64,000 nucleotides of DNA from Rhynchosporium graminicola (Eukaryota > Ascomycota > Leotiomycetes > Helotiales > Ploettnerulaceae). Numbering within the stretch: the stretch's first letter is position 1; each line of letters starts with the position of its first letter. Under the pieces are notes generated by a model that saw only the letters and a program-made list of their open reading frames with translations, was not told the origin of the DNA and ran no database searches. The stretch covers positions 496,001-560,000 of the forward strand of contig FJUW01000019.1 in NCBI GenBank assembly GCA_900074885.1, given 5' to 3'. The position numbers and the translations under genes were made by a program. Shown in pieces: positions 34,900 to 45,480 of the stretch.

Positions 34900-35615
34900 G
34901 TAAAGAGCATCGCAGATGTGCCCGAGCAAGGTCTCTTGATCCAAGAAATACTTGCAGGTTTTGCAATTCGCCAAGGGATTTTTCGTCAAAGCAATGGTTT
35001 CTCAAACCTTTTCTAGCCTTCTGTCCGCCATCTCTGGGTGAGTTCAAGTAATGTTCAAAGTCAGGCTATTTACCATCGCACGGCTGACTACACGAAGAAA
35101 ATTATAAATCTTGGGTCACATTGGAATTTCCCTCTCCAAATATCCCAAAGTGCTGTTCAAGGTCAGAAGCACTATTCATTGGTGGAACACATCCAGTCCG
35201 GCCCAGCAGTACAGTCAGTATGTTCAGGCTCAAGTCCCGACTTGGCGACACATCGTATCCACATTTTGAGTACATGAACACAAACACCATGATAGTAGTC
35301 CACACAGTCGCATGTGGAAGGGATAATACCAAAGTGCCGGCTATATGCAGATTGATCGCTTGGAGGATAATTCCCCGCAATTCTCCAAGCCTTCGTCCCA
35401 TTGTTTATTTTCCGTCAACATGCAGACAGGCTATGTTCTTACTCGGACATGGTACCCCACTACAGACTCCCCTCGGACTCATGGGATATGGAATTGCCAC
35501 CAGATGGATCTTGATAATATATAGTTCTTTGAGTCCTCATCAAAATCCGGGGGGTTTCCACCTCCAAACTATCGCCATTTGCCCTTCCTAGACGTTTTCA
35601 CAGATATCCTCTACG
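34900..35615. other. Intergenic, no gene seen
   Basis: A 156-codon forward frame (35121-35591) has no domain and no conserved features; treated as chance. Confidence 0.45.
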
Positions 35616-36435
35616 ATGTTCTCGCTTAAAACCCTCTCCCTCCTCGCCCTACTCCTCAGCGTAACATTCGCCCAAACATCAAAGCCCAAGATCCGCTATA
35701 TGCCCCTCGGCGATTCCATCACGCAAATAATCTGCTGGCGCGGTCTCCTCTGGACCCAACTCCAAGCCGCCGGCTACAGCAACATCGATTTCGTCGGTTC
35801 AGGCTCCGACCAAAACCCTTCCGGGTGCTCAACTTCCAACTACGATAAGAATCATGAAGGACACAGCGGGTTCAAAGCGATTGATATCGCAAAAAATAAC
35901 CAGTTGGTGGGATGGCTGAAGAACAATCCGGCGGATATCGTGACCATGCATCTTGGGACGAATGATGTGGGTAATCAGCAGAAGTTGGCGGATATTATCA
36001 AGGCGTTTACGAAGTTGGTGGGGGATATGAGAGCGAGTAATCCGAAGATGAAGATTATTGTAAGTTTCTATTTGCTCAAGACCTCTTGCACACCTTGTTT
36101 TGTGCCTGTTTCTCTTTCGAAGCGTTGAAAGAACTCAGGCTGACTTTTCACAGGTTGCCAAAATCATCCCAGCTACAGCTAGCTACTATCAAACCGGTAT
36201 CAAGGCTTTGAACGATGCTATCCCCGCCTGGGCTGCGTCTTTGAGTACTTCTCAGTCGCCAATCACTGTCGTTGATCAAAACTCGGGCTACAGTTCATCT
36301 TCTGATAATCGAGATGGTCTTCATCCTAATGCGGGTGGTGATGCGAAGATGGCTGCGAAGTGGTTTCCTGCTGTGGTTGCTGCTGCGAAAGCCTTTGAGA
36401 AGGGTACCAAGAGGGAGGTCGCTTTCGCTTCTTAA
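35616..36435 (+). CDS. Secreted CE3-type SGNH esterase (acetylxylan esterase)
   Basis: Secreted GDSL/SGNH hydrolase of carbohydrate esterase family 3, expected to deacetylate xylan. Exon 1 35616-36059, intron 36060-36153 (GTAAGT...TCACAG), exon 2 36154-36435, 241 aa. Signal peptide 1-19 (LLALLLSVTFAQ). SGNH blocks: nucleophile S34 in PLGDSIT, the block-II region GHSGF, GTND (114-117) with the oxyanion Asn, and D202-x-x-H205 in DGLHPNAGGDAKMA. Exon 2 completes the catalytic triad, so the unspliced 170-codon frame would be inactive. It has no carbohydrate-binding module. Together with the CE1-CBM1 enzyme at 16261 it fits a plant-biomass diet. Confidence 0.93.
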
Positions 36436-37295
36436 ATGCGAGTCAAAAGATATTGGATGAATATGACCAAAATTGTGTTGTCCATATATGATAACTTTGA
36501 TAAGGAAAGCAAACCTAAGGTCTCCTTTTGATGGCTCCTGTGATAGGCGAAGTCAACATCACAGCCCATTTAACTCAAACGATCACCTCCATCCTTATCT
36601 GCAGTTACACATGTGAATGAAAATCTCACTGCCTGCTTTCTAACCAAACATAAGCACTTCTGCCATCACACCCATGTCCTACGTCATGGTGAGCCTTTCC
36701 AAAATCATAACAGGCTTATGATTTCTAATAGAATACTTGCTATTCGAGCCAGAACTCTCCAAGCAGAGAACGTGCGAACGGTATAGGCTATCTGGATGTC
36801 GAGGTTTCGAAGTGACGAACACTGCATTTGGTAGCCTTTGAAAGTTGATAAAAGCTCGCTTCTTTTCGACTGACTATTCAGTCTCATCCTCCCGAAATTT
36901 TAAGCGCTAATCAAGTAAGGTAGTAAGTAGTATTATTAGTTAAAAGGAAACCAGATCTTGAGGAGGTTAAGAAATATCTGTTTAGTAGGTATCGAGAGAA
37001 GATCCCCTATCTTGCAACAATTACCTTGGCCGCAATTGTTATCGGAATTTTTGTGTCGTATTGACTTAAGGGAAGACTTAGTCGTGGCGGAGTTTCCAAG
37101 TGACGATATCTACGTAAGGCGGCTAGCTGTATTTAATACCTTCCGAGAATAATTCGCATAGCTGTAGGATGTTTTGAAGTGCCAGATCGTCAGAACGAGT
37201 TCTGGCTATTGCTTAATCCCTTCCGAAGTTCGTGATAGTTACTTACTAAGCCAATATCTTCTTATCTTTGAGTTATGAATAACTCCCTCCTACAG
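36436..37295. other. Intergenic between the CE3 gene and the Tc1 element
   Basis: No gene seen; sequence becomes AT-rich toward the element. Confidence 0.5.
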
Positions 37296-37297
37296 TA

Positions 37298-37366
37298 CAG
37301 TGGGGTGCAAAAAGTCTGAACACCCCCCCTAGTAAGCCAAGGGGTACTTACCCGATTTGGACGTGT
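37298..37366 (+). repeat. Left terminal inverted repeat of the Tc1 element
   Basis: Matches the reverse complement of 38800-38868 with two mismatches (G/A and C/T), consistent with RIP-type transitions. Confidence 0.95.
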
Positions 37367-37430
37367 AACTCTTGCTGCTTTTCGAGACTTCTTCTACTGA
37401 AAACACTACGCGTTTTGAAGGTATTCAGAA

Positions 37431-38760
37431 ATGCCTCGGAAGGAGCTTTCTTCTCAGATGCGCTCTCGTATCTGCGAGCTTCACTGTGACGACAGCTCAC
37501 CTGAATATCACATGAGAAGAAGGATAGATAATAAGGCCCAAGTTCACAGGTATCCCGGCAGAACTAGTATCCGACCCGGTATAATATCGGACTAGTACCG
37601 GTATATATATATAAGGTGCTTTATACTCTATCTCTCTTCTTCTTCCTTCCTTATCTTTTTATTTCCTTCGTAGTAGAATATATAAGATCGCTCTTAGCAT
37701 CACTACTAATTTATTCTTACTTATATACCGCCTTAAGTCTTATATCGTTATATTCACTCTATTAGCTGGAGTGCTCCTCGAATACATTAAAAACACCCTG
37801 ATATTCCAATCTCTACTATTCGTACGACTATTCGAAGGCAAGTAATACGAGACGAGAATCAAGCTTCGAAACCACGTTCAGGTAGGCCTCGAGCCTTAAC
37901 TAAAGAATAACGCGATTATATATACGATATTATAAATCACTCGAACCCTTATATTAAAATACGAGACTTACTCCGAGAAGTAAATAATAATTATAAGAAG
38001 CGGTATATATAAGGTCTTCTTCGCTCGATAAATAAGAGGAAGTAGCTTTAAAAGAAGCGACTTTTTATTACTCCGGTATACGCAGAGGCTTGTCTCGAGT
38101 AGGTAATTTGGTATTAGGTATATATACTTAACGATTAGATACGTGTTTCGTAGTCTGACGAGTATATAGTTAAACGAGGAGTAGGAGTTAAATCTATTTA
38201 GACCTTTATACGCCCTCGAGATCAAATTCGAGAAGGATATATATAACCGGTTCGATACTTAGGGAAAGAAGTAAAGAAGATACTTTAGGCTGCATTTAGC
38301 TATAATCGGAGGACGGGTTTAATACCTCTCGATGGAGATCCTCTTGCACCTCGAGGAGGAGTTACTTCGTAGGTAATCCGTAATTTATATAAGGCGTTTC
38401 TTCCTGATATTATCATCGAAGGAGGAGAGTTTATGCACGATAGCGCAGGGCTATATCGAGGTTTAATTATAAAGGAGATACTTCGAGAGATAAATATTCG
38501 AGTTATAAGCTAGCCTCCTTACTCTCCTGACTTGAATCCTATCGAAAACCTCTAGGCGTTAATAAAAGCAGAGCTTTATTAATTATACCTTAAGCTCGAG
38601 TATACTCCTAATACTAATGCTATACTTAATGCTTTAGTCCGAGGAGCATAAGAGGCGTAGCACGCAATTAATAATAGAATTCTATATAGATTAGCTACTA
38701 CTATAGACTATCGAGTATAATCTATAATTAAGGCTAAAGGGTAGTATACGAAGTATTAGA
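37431..38760 (+). pseudogene. Tc1-like DD34E transposase, many stops
   Basis: The helix-turn-helix part starts MPRKELSSQMRSRICELHC at 37431. After an insertion it resumes as WSAPRIH (stop) KHPDIPISTI. The catalytic half reads AAFSYNRRTGLIPLDGDPLA, FMHDSAG (second Asp) and PPYSPDLNPIENL (Glu), with 34 residues between Asp and Glu as in Tc1 elements. At least four tryptophan positions (before AAFSYN, after GGVTS, before PPYSPD, after PIENL) are TAG, which is TGG changed by G-to-A, the mark of RIP. It cannot make a functional enzyme. Confidence 0.93.
37498..37767. mobile_element. Nested ~266-bp insertion inside the transposase
   Basis: The transposase frame is interrupted between Cys-Asp-Asp-Ser and Trp-Ser-Ala. 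The inserted segment is flanked by AGCT on both sides (37494-37497 and 37764-37767), and removing it plus one AGCT restores the reading frame. Inside are inverted ends TGAATAT...ATATTCA (37502-37757), a TATATATATA box followed by a pyrimidine tract, and a short palindrome around ACTAGTATCCGA/TCGGACTAGT. This resembles a solo LTR or MITE; which of the two is not decided. Confidence 0.6.
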
Positions 38761-38799
38761 TATTCAATTGATTTGTTTACCTTTAAAGCAGCGAGGTAA

Positions 38800-38868
38800 A
38801 CACGTCCAAATCGGGTAAGTACCCCTTGGCTTACTAGGGGGGGTGTTCAAACTTTTTGCACCCTACTG
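38800..38868 (-). repeat. Right terminal inverted repeat of the Tc1 element
   Basis: Partner of the left repeat; ends ...CCCTACTG before the TA duplication. Confidence 0.95.
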
Positions 38869-38947
38869 TACACGTACCTTCCTTGGTAACAAAACAGACT
38901 CTCTTTAGGCTCACGACCTGCAAAAGATTGCAAAAATCAAAGGCTAA

Positions 38948-39044
38948 TGCGTTCGCCGGGAATCGAACCCGGGGCCCATCCATGTTGACTGATCACTTGA
39001 TTGATCAGTGGCAAGGATGGATTTTACCACTAAACCACAAACGC
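38948..39044 (-). tRNA. tRNA-Gly (GCC), with intron
   Basis: Reverse-strand gene with acceptor stem GCGTTTG/CGAACGC, D-arm TTTAGTGGTAAAA, T-arm CCGGGTTCGATTCCCGG and anticodon GCC at 39012-39010. A 26-nt intron follows the base 3' to the anticodon (from about 39008) and contains the palindrome CTGATCA...TGATCAG. A T-run at about 38931-38935 on the reverse strand is the likely Pol III terminator. Confidence 0.93.
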
Positions 39045-40713
39045 GGATTGTGAGCTTCGTGTCGTACTGCTCATGTGATCGAGACGGCTTAATAAAGTAT
39101 ATCAACCAAATATAATGATCGAGATTTGAAAGAATGGAAATGTGTGTGGTGGAGAATCATGCGGGATCAGGAGAGCCTAGGGGTTTAAGGAATGAATCCG
39201 CTTCGCTCGCTTAAGCAGAGAATAATTAGCACGAGCTTGGCTGCTTTCAATCGGTCTGACCAGGAACACATTGGACAAAAGCAAAAAAAGGATGAACACA
39301 AAGATATTGTTTGAGAAAGTCGCTCAGGAATTGCAGTGGCTAGAATCTGCACTCTACATCAGCAATGTTGCTGGTCATTCCGCTGGAGCTTACACCTTCG
39401 ATCGCTAACAGCAGATGACCCGACGATGAGCAAGGATGTTGCCTGCTTGTCCATTTTTTTATTACACAAAGGTCAAAGGGGCAACTGCCGTGCTATTCAA
39501 GTGTTGTTACCTAAAATGAATCCGGGCGGTTGCTCAGAGCAAAATGAACGATTCCGTTGTTAAATCTTCCGCGAAAGTCACTTGTCGAGAGACTTCAAAT
39601 GCATCAAGGTTGCCGGAAAACTACGCTAGTTTTGAATAATCTCTGGTATTCGCCTCGCGCGTTAGATCTCGATATCGGATCTACTTTTCTCTTCTCGTTT
39701 GCAACCCTGATTTTGAGATCCCATGTTAGTATAATCTATCATGACTTTGAGGCTGACTCGGAGGCTAGACCCTATGTCTCTCCCACATAACAACAACAAC
39801 GAGCACAACCACAAGCCACCGTTCTCTCCTCATCCAGAGGAGATCTTATCGTAAATTTGGTATCTGGGGAACCTCAGTTATTTATGGGTAAATGCGAGTC
39901 CGTAGTACGGTCTCTGAGGGAAAAGCACATATGATACTTAGCGTGGGGACTTTGTTTGTACTCTGATCATACTTAGCTCTACCGAAGATAGGTTACGAGT
40001 ATATGTGCAAAATGCCCAGGCGACACACCTTCTACACTCTTCAGGTAAGTCCCATGGATTCTCGATGACATTGATTAGTTGTGAGTTACGTCTACACATG
40101 GCATCGTTCCGTATTCGTTCCTTCCCTATGGCCTACATTAGCCAATGTCACATGTCGTGACACTCTATAACTTGGCCTTTTTGCTCAATTCGAGGATCTA
40201 AGTCTCCATTTGTCAACTTTAGCAGCTCGAGTGCACATTCCATTTCGAATTTCAGCACTGCATTCGTACTTATTTGCTTATTTCAAAGACTCAAAGTCTT
40301 GTACAAGAACATCGTGGTACAAAAGTGTTGTATGGCGTGGATAGACTGTCGCTCATGCTAACATGAAAAGCAACATGACCCCTACAAGCCTCAATGTACA
40401 AAGTGGTATCTTAAAACATTATTTGGAATCTCGAACCGTCGCGGATCTTTTTCAAGGAGAGAGGAGGAGGCTTCTATTTTATCAGCATAAATACTGTTGT
40501 ACTTACAATGCTCCTGCCACCGGTTTGCCAACCCAGGGTCGCAAAATACAGATTCTCAACCCTCTCTGCTACATATTTGCCTGATTGCGGAAGCAAAGAG
40601 CTCTTTATAAGACACACCCTTCAGACTGCCTGAATGCAAGGCCCATCACAGTGTATACAACACACTCACAGCACACAATCTGCTCCAATCTCAATACTTA
40701 TCACGACTACAGT
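39045..40713. other. Intergenic, no gene seen
   Basis: Short frames without coding features; promoter side of the tRNA and flank of the decayed gene at 40714. Confidence 0.4.
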
Positions 40714-42030
40714 ATGTTGCGCATTTTCCCCCTCATCGTCTTCTCCCTACATTTCTCATCTATCATCGAAATTCTTGCCTCTCAATTCAGTGGCGTATTA
40801 AGAGACGCCTGCGGTCTCTCTCGACTCAACATCCACACATGTCTAAATGACCGAACATCGGATTCAACGAGCCCATCACAGATCTCTTAAGCAGATTCAC
40901 ACCCACAGCCACGAGCCTAACCAACATACCACGCACTCCATACGGAACGATTCGCATCGCCGACCCCGAGGAGCCCGCTGCTGCATTCTTCAGAGCCGAT
41001 GTCCAAGAGACGACGTCGTTCAGTCTAGACTCGAGCGTGGCGACTGCGCATGAGGTTCTCGACCCTGATTCATCGAGGAGAGGTTATTTTCTCGGCATGC
41101 ATGCATTCGATGCCAGATATAGAGGCACGCAACGGACTTTCGAATTCACTGCGGCAACTACGGCGCGCTTCACTATGAGACTAAAATATAAATGCCTGGG
41201 AGGAAAAACTGAGCTAATCGTTTTACCGCAAGATAGTCGCAAGTGTCATTTCTTCTCTCATCGAGGGTCAATATGTGACTGTTAACGACTGGATGTCCGA
41301 GACTCTTTCGCAGTAAACTTGTCTCCTCCTGATGATACATCAGATCAGCCCGATAGTCCCAGCTACAAAGACATTTGGAGAACGGACCGCAAGGGGAAAG
41401 ATGGCGGCGAGGAAATGTAATTATATTTTCTCCCTCTTGTCTTGCCGATGTCACGGATAGAAATGGCTGATTTGAAACAGGCTTTTATAAGCACAAAGTC
41501 ATTGGAGTTGTCGTGAATCTCCGCTATCCCTAGGCAAGCGATGAGTACGTGATGAAAATTGACTGAGATGGCTTCGGTCCCTTGTGTTGTGGCAACGTCG
41601 GCTTCAAAATAGGGACCTGAAATCTTTTTACTTTGTTGTGAAGTGAACTGAAATTAAGCGACGCGTACATTAGCAGATTCGATAACGTTCCCCATCTATG
41701 CCAATGCATGAAGTGTTATTCCCTACCCTCTTGAGTCTTGTTTGGATTTGGCAGCAATAGTCATTTACCACGTAGCTCAGCGCTTCACACCATACAGCAC
41801 ATTAATAGAGAAACTTGTCATCAGATATTTCATATTATTGAGATCGCCTACAAAGGTCCTTACCTCCTCCCATCGTGGATCACTACCTGAGCTCCGCCAC
41901 GATTGCCACCGGCTGGACAGCGCCAACCCTCGACCAGAAAGGGAATGAACACGAGATTCTCGAAATGATCAGAACATACTTCGCTCTAGGCATGCTAATG
42001 AAATCCCAAGCTGGAGACTGCGAGATATAG
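40714..42030 (+). pseudogene. Decayed coding region, possibly a secreted protein
   Basis: Several forward-strand blocks look coding but are in different frames or broken by stops. At 40714 a signal-peptide-like start (MLRIFPLIVFSLHFSSI). At about 40870-41190 a good block (PTATSLTNIPRTPYGTIRIA, later GYFLGMHAFDARYRGTQRTF). At 41483-41620 FYKHKVIGVVVNLRYP (stop) ASDEYVMKID (stop) DGFGPLCCGNVGFKI. At 41881-42030 HYLSSATIATGWTAPTLDQK, ending KSQAGDCEI and a stop. The in-frame TAG and TGA look like mutated codons; the TGA before DGFG could be a former Trp. I do not recognise the family. A true gene with several missed introns is the alternative, but I could not build one. Confidence 0.4.
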
Positions 42031-42068
42031 CATCCGCTCACACTGAAGGGTCAAAAGCATAAGCATGA

Positions 42069-43073
42069 TCAACAGTCATACATATCATCGGATTCGACAT
42101 CAGGGCGTGGCACAGCTCTCAGCGAGTGACCAGTGATGAATTCAGGCGGCGAGCACGAACTTCCAGGAGCACCAGGAAGATTTTGTCCCGAGAATCTCGA
42201 CATCTCAGCTTCTTCAGTCAGATATCGAGATCGTTGGTTGCCGAACTCGACTTCTGTCTGACTTCTCGTGGTGGAGTCTTTGCTGCGTCGTCCCTCGAGA
42301 GCAACCCAATGGGTCTCATCCCTTGATGTGACGTCTTGACCGGCTGAGATACCATCTCTTCCTCGAAATTCGGAATTCTTGGTGGGTATATCCTGTGGTG
42401 GTGATCGATAGTCGTTTCTGTTTCCACGATCATAGAATTCCATCACTGGATCGTCGTGACGATTTGGTCTCAGACTCCTGTCACGGGCGACAGCCAATCG
42501 CCGTTCCTCCTCCTCTTCCAGTATTCTCAGCTGAGCCAATTGCGATAGCTGAGCCTGCGTTCGATATCCCCCAATCGCGGACTGCGCATCATGTCCTTGA
42601 TTGCGCGATCCACTTCCAAGTGTTGCAGGTAGCTTTGGTCGCGTTCCCATCAATCTCTTCGCACTCTCAAGCTCCAGTGCCATGTGTTGTACTTGGTAAT
42701 CTTCGCGAGACGAGGCATCTATATCTTTCGATCCTTTTACTTCAACTCGCTTATTATGCTCCATCCTTTGCTGTTGTTCTTTTCTGGTTGCTAACAATCG
42801 TTCTTTGTTCTGCTTTTCCAAGAGCGCTAGTTGCGTCCGGTAATCCGCTCGGGAGGACCATCGAGAAGATTGATCCCATCTGTCATACGAACTTATCGTG
42901 GGTTTCGGTTCGAGTTGCAAGGCCGATGCATATGCTTCTGCTCCTGATGCATGTGCTCCCACCGATAAGGAAACCTGCGCAGAAGCTGTTTCAGCGCCGG
43001 ATCCAGCATTCGAGCTGCTTTGATCTTGGAGAGCTTTCGCCCTCACTGGGATTTCATGTCTGACGAGAACCAT
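42069..43073 (-). CDS. Hypothetical disordered protein with repeated YxxQ helix motif
   Basis: Single-frame 334-aa protein, no named family. It contains three copies of a motif known from many otherwise unrelated fungal proteins: YRTQLALLEKQNKERLLATR (residues about 77-96), YQVQHMALELESAKRLMGTR, and a longer YRTQAQLSQLAQLRILEEEE ending RRLAVARDR. The general form is (D)YxxQ...LE...K/R-RL..(A/T)R. Each copy should form an amphipathic helix. The rest is charged and disordered, with many Arg, Ser, Gln and Asp. There is no signal peptide or membrane segment. Function of the motif is unknown. A short upstream exon cannot be excluded because the ATG lies close to the frame's beginning. Confidence 0.7.
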   Translation of the reverse strand: MVLVRHEIPVRAKALQDQSSSNAGSGAETASAQVSLSVGAHASGAEAYASALQLEPKPTISSYDRWDQSSRWSSRADYRTQLALLEKQNKERLLATRKEQQQRMEHNKRVEVKGSKDIDASSREDYQVQHMALELESAKRLMGTRPKLPATLGSGSRNQGHDAQSAIGGYRTQAQLSQLAQLRILEEEEERRLAVARDRSLRPNRHDDPVMEFYDRGNRNDYRSPPQDIPTKNSEFRGRDGISAGQDVTSRDETHWVALEGRRSKDSTTRSQTEVEFGNQRSRYLTEEAEMSRFSGQNLPGAPGSSCSPPEFITGHSLRAVPRPDVESDDMYDC

Positions 43074-44358
43074 ATTTGAGGATGAGCAATAAGAAGTTTA
43101 GATCAGAGAGAACTGATATCGTGAAGCCTGTTTGGAAATAAGTATCGTTCAGCTGTATCACAAACTAGTAGCTAACGTTCTGTGTACGTCATCAGTTTGT
43201 GATCCTGCTTTCAGCTGCCAAGAGAAGAACTTACCTAGCTATGAGCTACGTTATCTTGCGTTTCGGAGCATTTTGAAGCGGTGAAGCTGGAGCTTTTGTA
43301 TCGAACGGATGTGTTTGCTTTTTTGGTTGTGGTTTCTTCCAGAAAGTGCGCGAGGTAGAGGAGGACTTTTGTTATCTCATGAAGAGCTGAGGTAGGCAAG
43401 GCAGCCAGCAGTGCCCAGCACATGCCATTTTGCCTGGCGAACAAACGCCCTATGGAATTGCGCGCCGCAGATTCCGCAAACTTGAGACCTCCGATAAGGG
43501 TGCCACATCATATTTCAGCCATGATACATAGTGTAGCTAATATATGGTGTACAGTAGACTCATTTGGGGCCAGACATTTGTTTTATCATATTGAACTTTG
43601 GTTAGCGAGACGAGCTCTGAGAAATACAAACTCAATTGTAGGTAGTTTTTTGTCACGTGATATTGATGACATAGACCAAGAATTGGTACAATATTGCAGC
43701 AGCTTTCAAAACAATTCATTGACTTTTAATACTCAAGTATTATCAACGGATCAAAATCATGTCATAGTTTCATCTGATGGAGCACCTGATAACTGTATTG
43801 AGTCCAGTCACGCCCTTTTACCAAGCTCGCTTATTGATCCCGTTTCTTCCCTGTGTTTCAACTCCATGTCTGAACCTCTATGCACGACATCTGATGTCTC
43901 ATGCCCACAATACTTTCCCCTAAAGACACGGGAGTTGGGGTGGGGAGAAAGCGACCGTCTAGATTCTCGGAAGGTGCAGACGCGTAGCCTATCAGTTGCT
44001 TTCATATCTTTCGCATTACAGTCTCATCCGATCGGATGGAGATGCTTCTGACAAAGGGAGTCAAGTGGCTTGACACCATGCTGATCTAGGGAAACTGGTC
44101 TGAATCTAATGGACTTGTATCTGAAGCAGAATATGGATTTGCCTTTCTCAAGACTTAGCGTTTACCGTCTCAAGTGGACGACTCCAATGCGTTAAACATG
44201 GAACAAACACTTCTGCAAACCTTCTAGTGATTACTAGGCGACTGTTGTTTCTCAATGTATCATTTCGTACTCTCGCGTCCTCTTTCTTCTTTTCATCCCT
44301 TTCTTCACTCTGTTTAATCGCATCGGCTGGTCCCATCCAATATATCTCTCCCGCCAAG
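43074..44358. other. Intergenic between divergent genes
   Basis: Contains a 209-codon forward frame (43422-44051) with no recognisable domain or signal, probably chance. The remainder is promoter sequence for both neighbours. Confidence 0.4.
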
Positions 44359-45198
44359 ATGCACGTCCGGTCTTTCCTCATCACCCTCCTACTCGCAACT
44401 ACAGGCACGGCAGAAGACAGTAAATCGCACTCGGTACAATCACAATGCCAACAAATCCGTAAATTAGAATGGATCGTCTCCCTCGCCTCCAACATGACAG
44501 AACTCCAAGAACTCACCAGGAACAACACCGCCAAGATCACCGAAATACAAGCTGATGCCTCAGCCGCTTCCTCTAAGCTCACCACACTTCGGAGCAACGC
44601 CACGATAGTATCAGAGTGCGCTGTCATAAATGCCGCGAGTGAGCAAGAAGACCAATGTTTCGAGACTTTCGAACTTCAGTCTTTCATTGCCTTTGCTGGC
44701 AACGCTACAGCGGTAGCTGAAAAGACCGGAAACAATGCTACCAGGATAGCTGCAATCCAAGGCAGGGTCTCAGATGCATCTAGCCAGCTCAAAACTCTGA
44801 TGAGCAATTCCACGTTGCAAGCAGCATGCCCAGCAATCTTACAAAAAGAAGAATGTAAAAGCGTCATGAGGATTGAAAACTTCATATCCAAGGCTGGGAA
44901 TCAGACTGTGTTGGATCAGGTTACGAAGGGAAACTCGACGCTGGTAAATGAGATCAAAGAGGAGGTGAAGAAGGCGGAGAAGCAGTTGGAAGATGTCAGA
45001 GGGAATAAGACTTTCGTGGATGCTTGTATGAAGATGGGTATCGATTTGGGGAAGGGGAAGGGTATGATTAGTGCAGCGGCGACTAATCAGACTGCTACGA
45101 GTGGTAAGAGTGTTGCGGTTGATGTAAATGTGGGGAGGGTACAGGTTGTGATGCTGTCGACTATTTTGGTGGTTGCTGCTGGGATGTTTATGTTATGA
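44359..45198 (+). CDS. GPI-anchored cell-surface protein with three Cys-containing repeats
   Basis: Predicted secreted, GPI-anchored glycoprotein of 279 aa. I chose the ATG at 44359 because it gives a clean signal peptide (MHVRSFLITLLLATTGTAED); the upstream in-frame ATG at 44227 would bury it. Three diverged repeats of about 65 residues follow, each beginning with a Cys segment (QCQQIRKLEW, QCFETFELQS, ECKSVMRIEN) and ending near a second Cys (SEC, AAC, DAC). Repeats share a pattern of N-glycosylation sites (NMT, NAT, NQT, NNT, NST) and Ala/Ser-rich helices. The C-terminus has a small-residue site before a hydrophobic tail (VVMLSTILVVAAGMFML), the GPI signal. Probably located at plasma membrane or wall; function unknown. 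Confidence 0.82.
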   Translation: MHVRSFLITLLLATTGTAEDSKSHSVQSQCQQIRKLEWIVSLASNMTELQELTRNNTAKITEIQADASAASSKLTTLRSNATIVSECAVINAASEQEDQCFETFELQSFIAFAGNATAVAEKTGNNATRIAAIQGRVSDASSQLKTLMSNSTLQAACPAILQKEECKSVMRIENFISKAGNQTVLDQVTKGNSTLVNEIKEEVKKAEKQLEDVRGNKTFVDACMKMGIDLGKGKGMISAAATNQTATSGKSVAVDVNVGRVQVVMLSTILVVAAGMFML

Positions 45199-45480
45199 GA
45201 ATAATTCAATATGAGATGAATCTGTAGTCTAAGAGTCTTGGCCCAATCATGGTATATGCCTCTGGAAGAAGTCACGAAGGGTACAGGGCCTGAATATGCA
45301 GGAACGAAGAATTCGATATCGAAGTTTCGGTGAAAAAGGCGATCAGTGAGAAGCGATATCGGGTCAAAACAGTATTTTCGATGCAGAAATCAAGAAATTG
45401 AAAGACAATGAATTCATTCTCCATTCGTATCGAGAGGAATCTCAACATTCTCTTTCGCAATCTTTCCTCATACTCAAGAT

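Larger units (their letters stand above)
37298..38868 (+). mobile_element. Tc1/mariner-type DNA transposon, RIP-degraded
   Basis: A 1571-bp element bounded by 69-bp terminal inverted repeats (37298-37366 and 38800-38868) that begin CAGTGGGGTGCAAAAAGT and differ at two C/T-type positions. It is flanked by TA dinucleotides (37296-37297, 38869-38870), the Tc1/mariner target duplication. The interior encodes a ruined transposase and is very rich in TpA. It lies 80 bp from a tRNA-Gly gene. Confidence 0.95.

Noticed and set aside
35121..35591. 156-codon forward frame upstream of the CE3 gene
   Set aside because: No recognisable feature; located in the promoter and ends 25 bp before the real ATG.
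42395..43063. 222-codon forward frame
   Set aside because: Antisense shadow of the 334-aa reverse-strand protein.
43422..44051. 209-codon forward frame
   Set aside because: No signal, domain or intron support, and codon usage looks random; probably chance in a promoter region.
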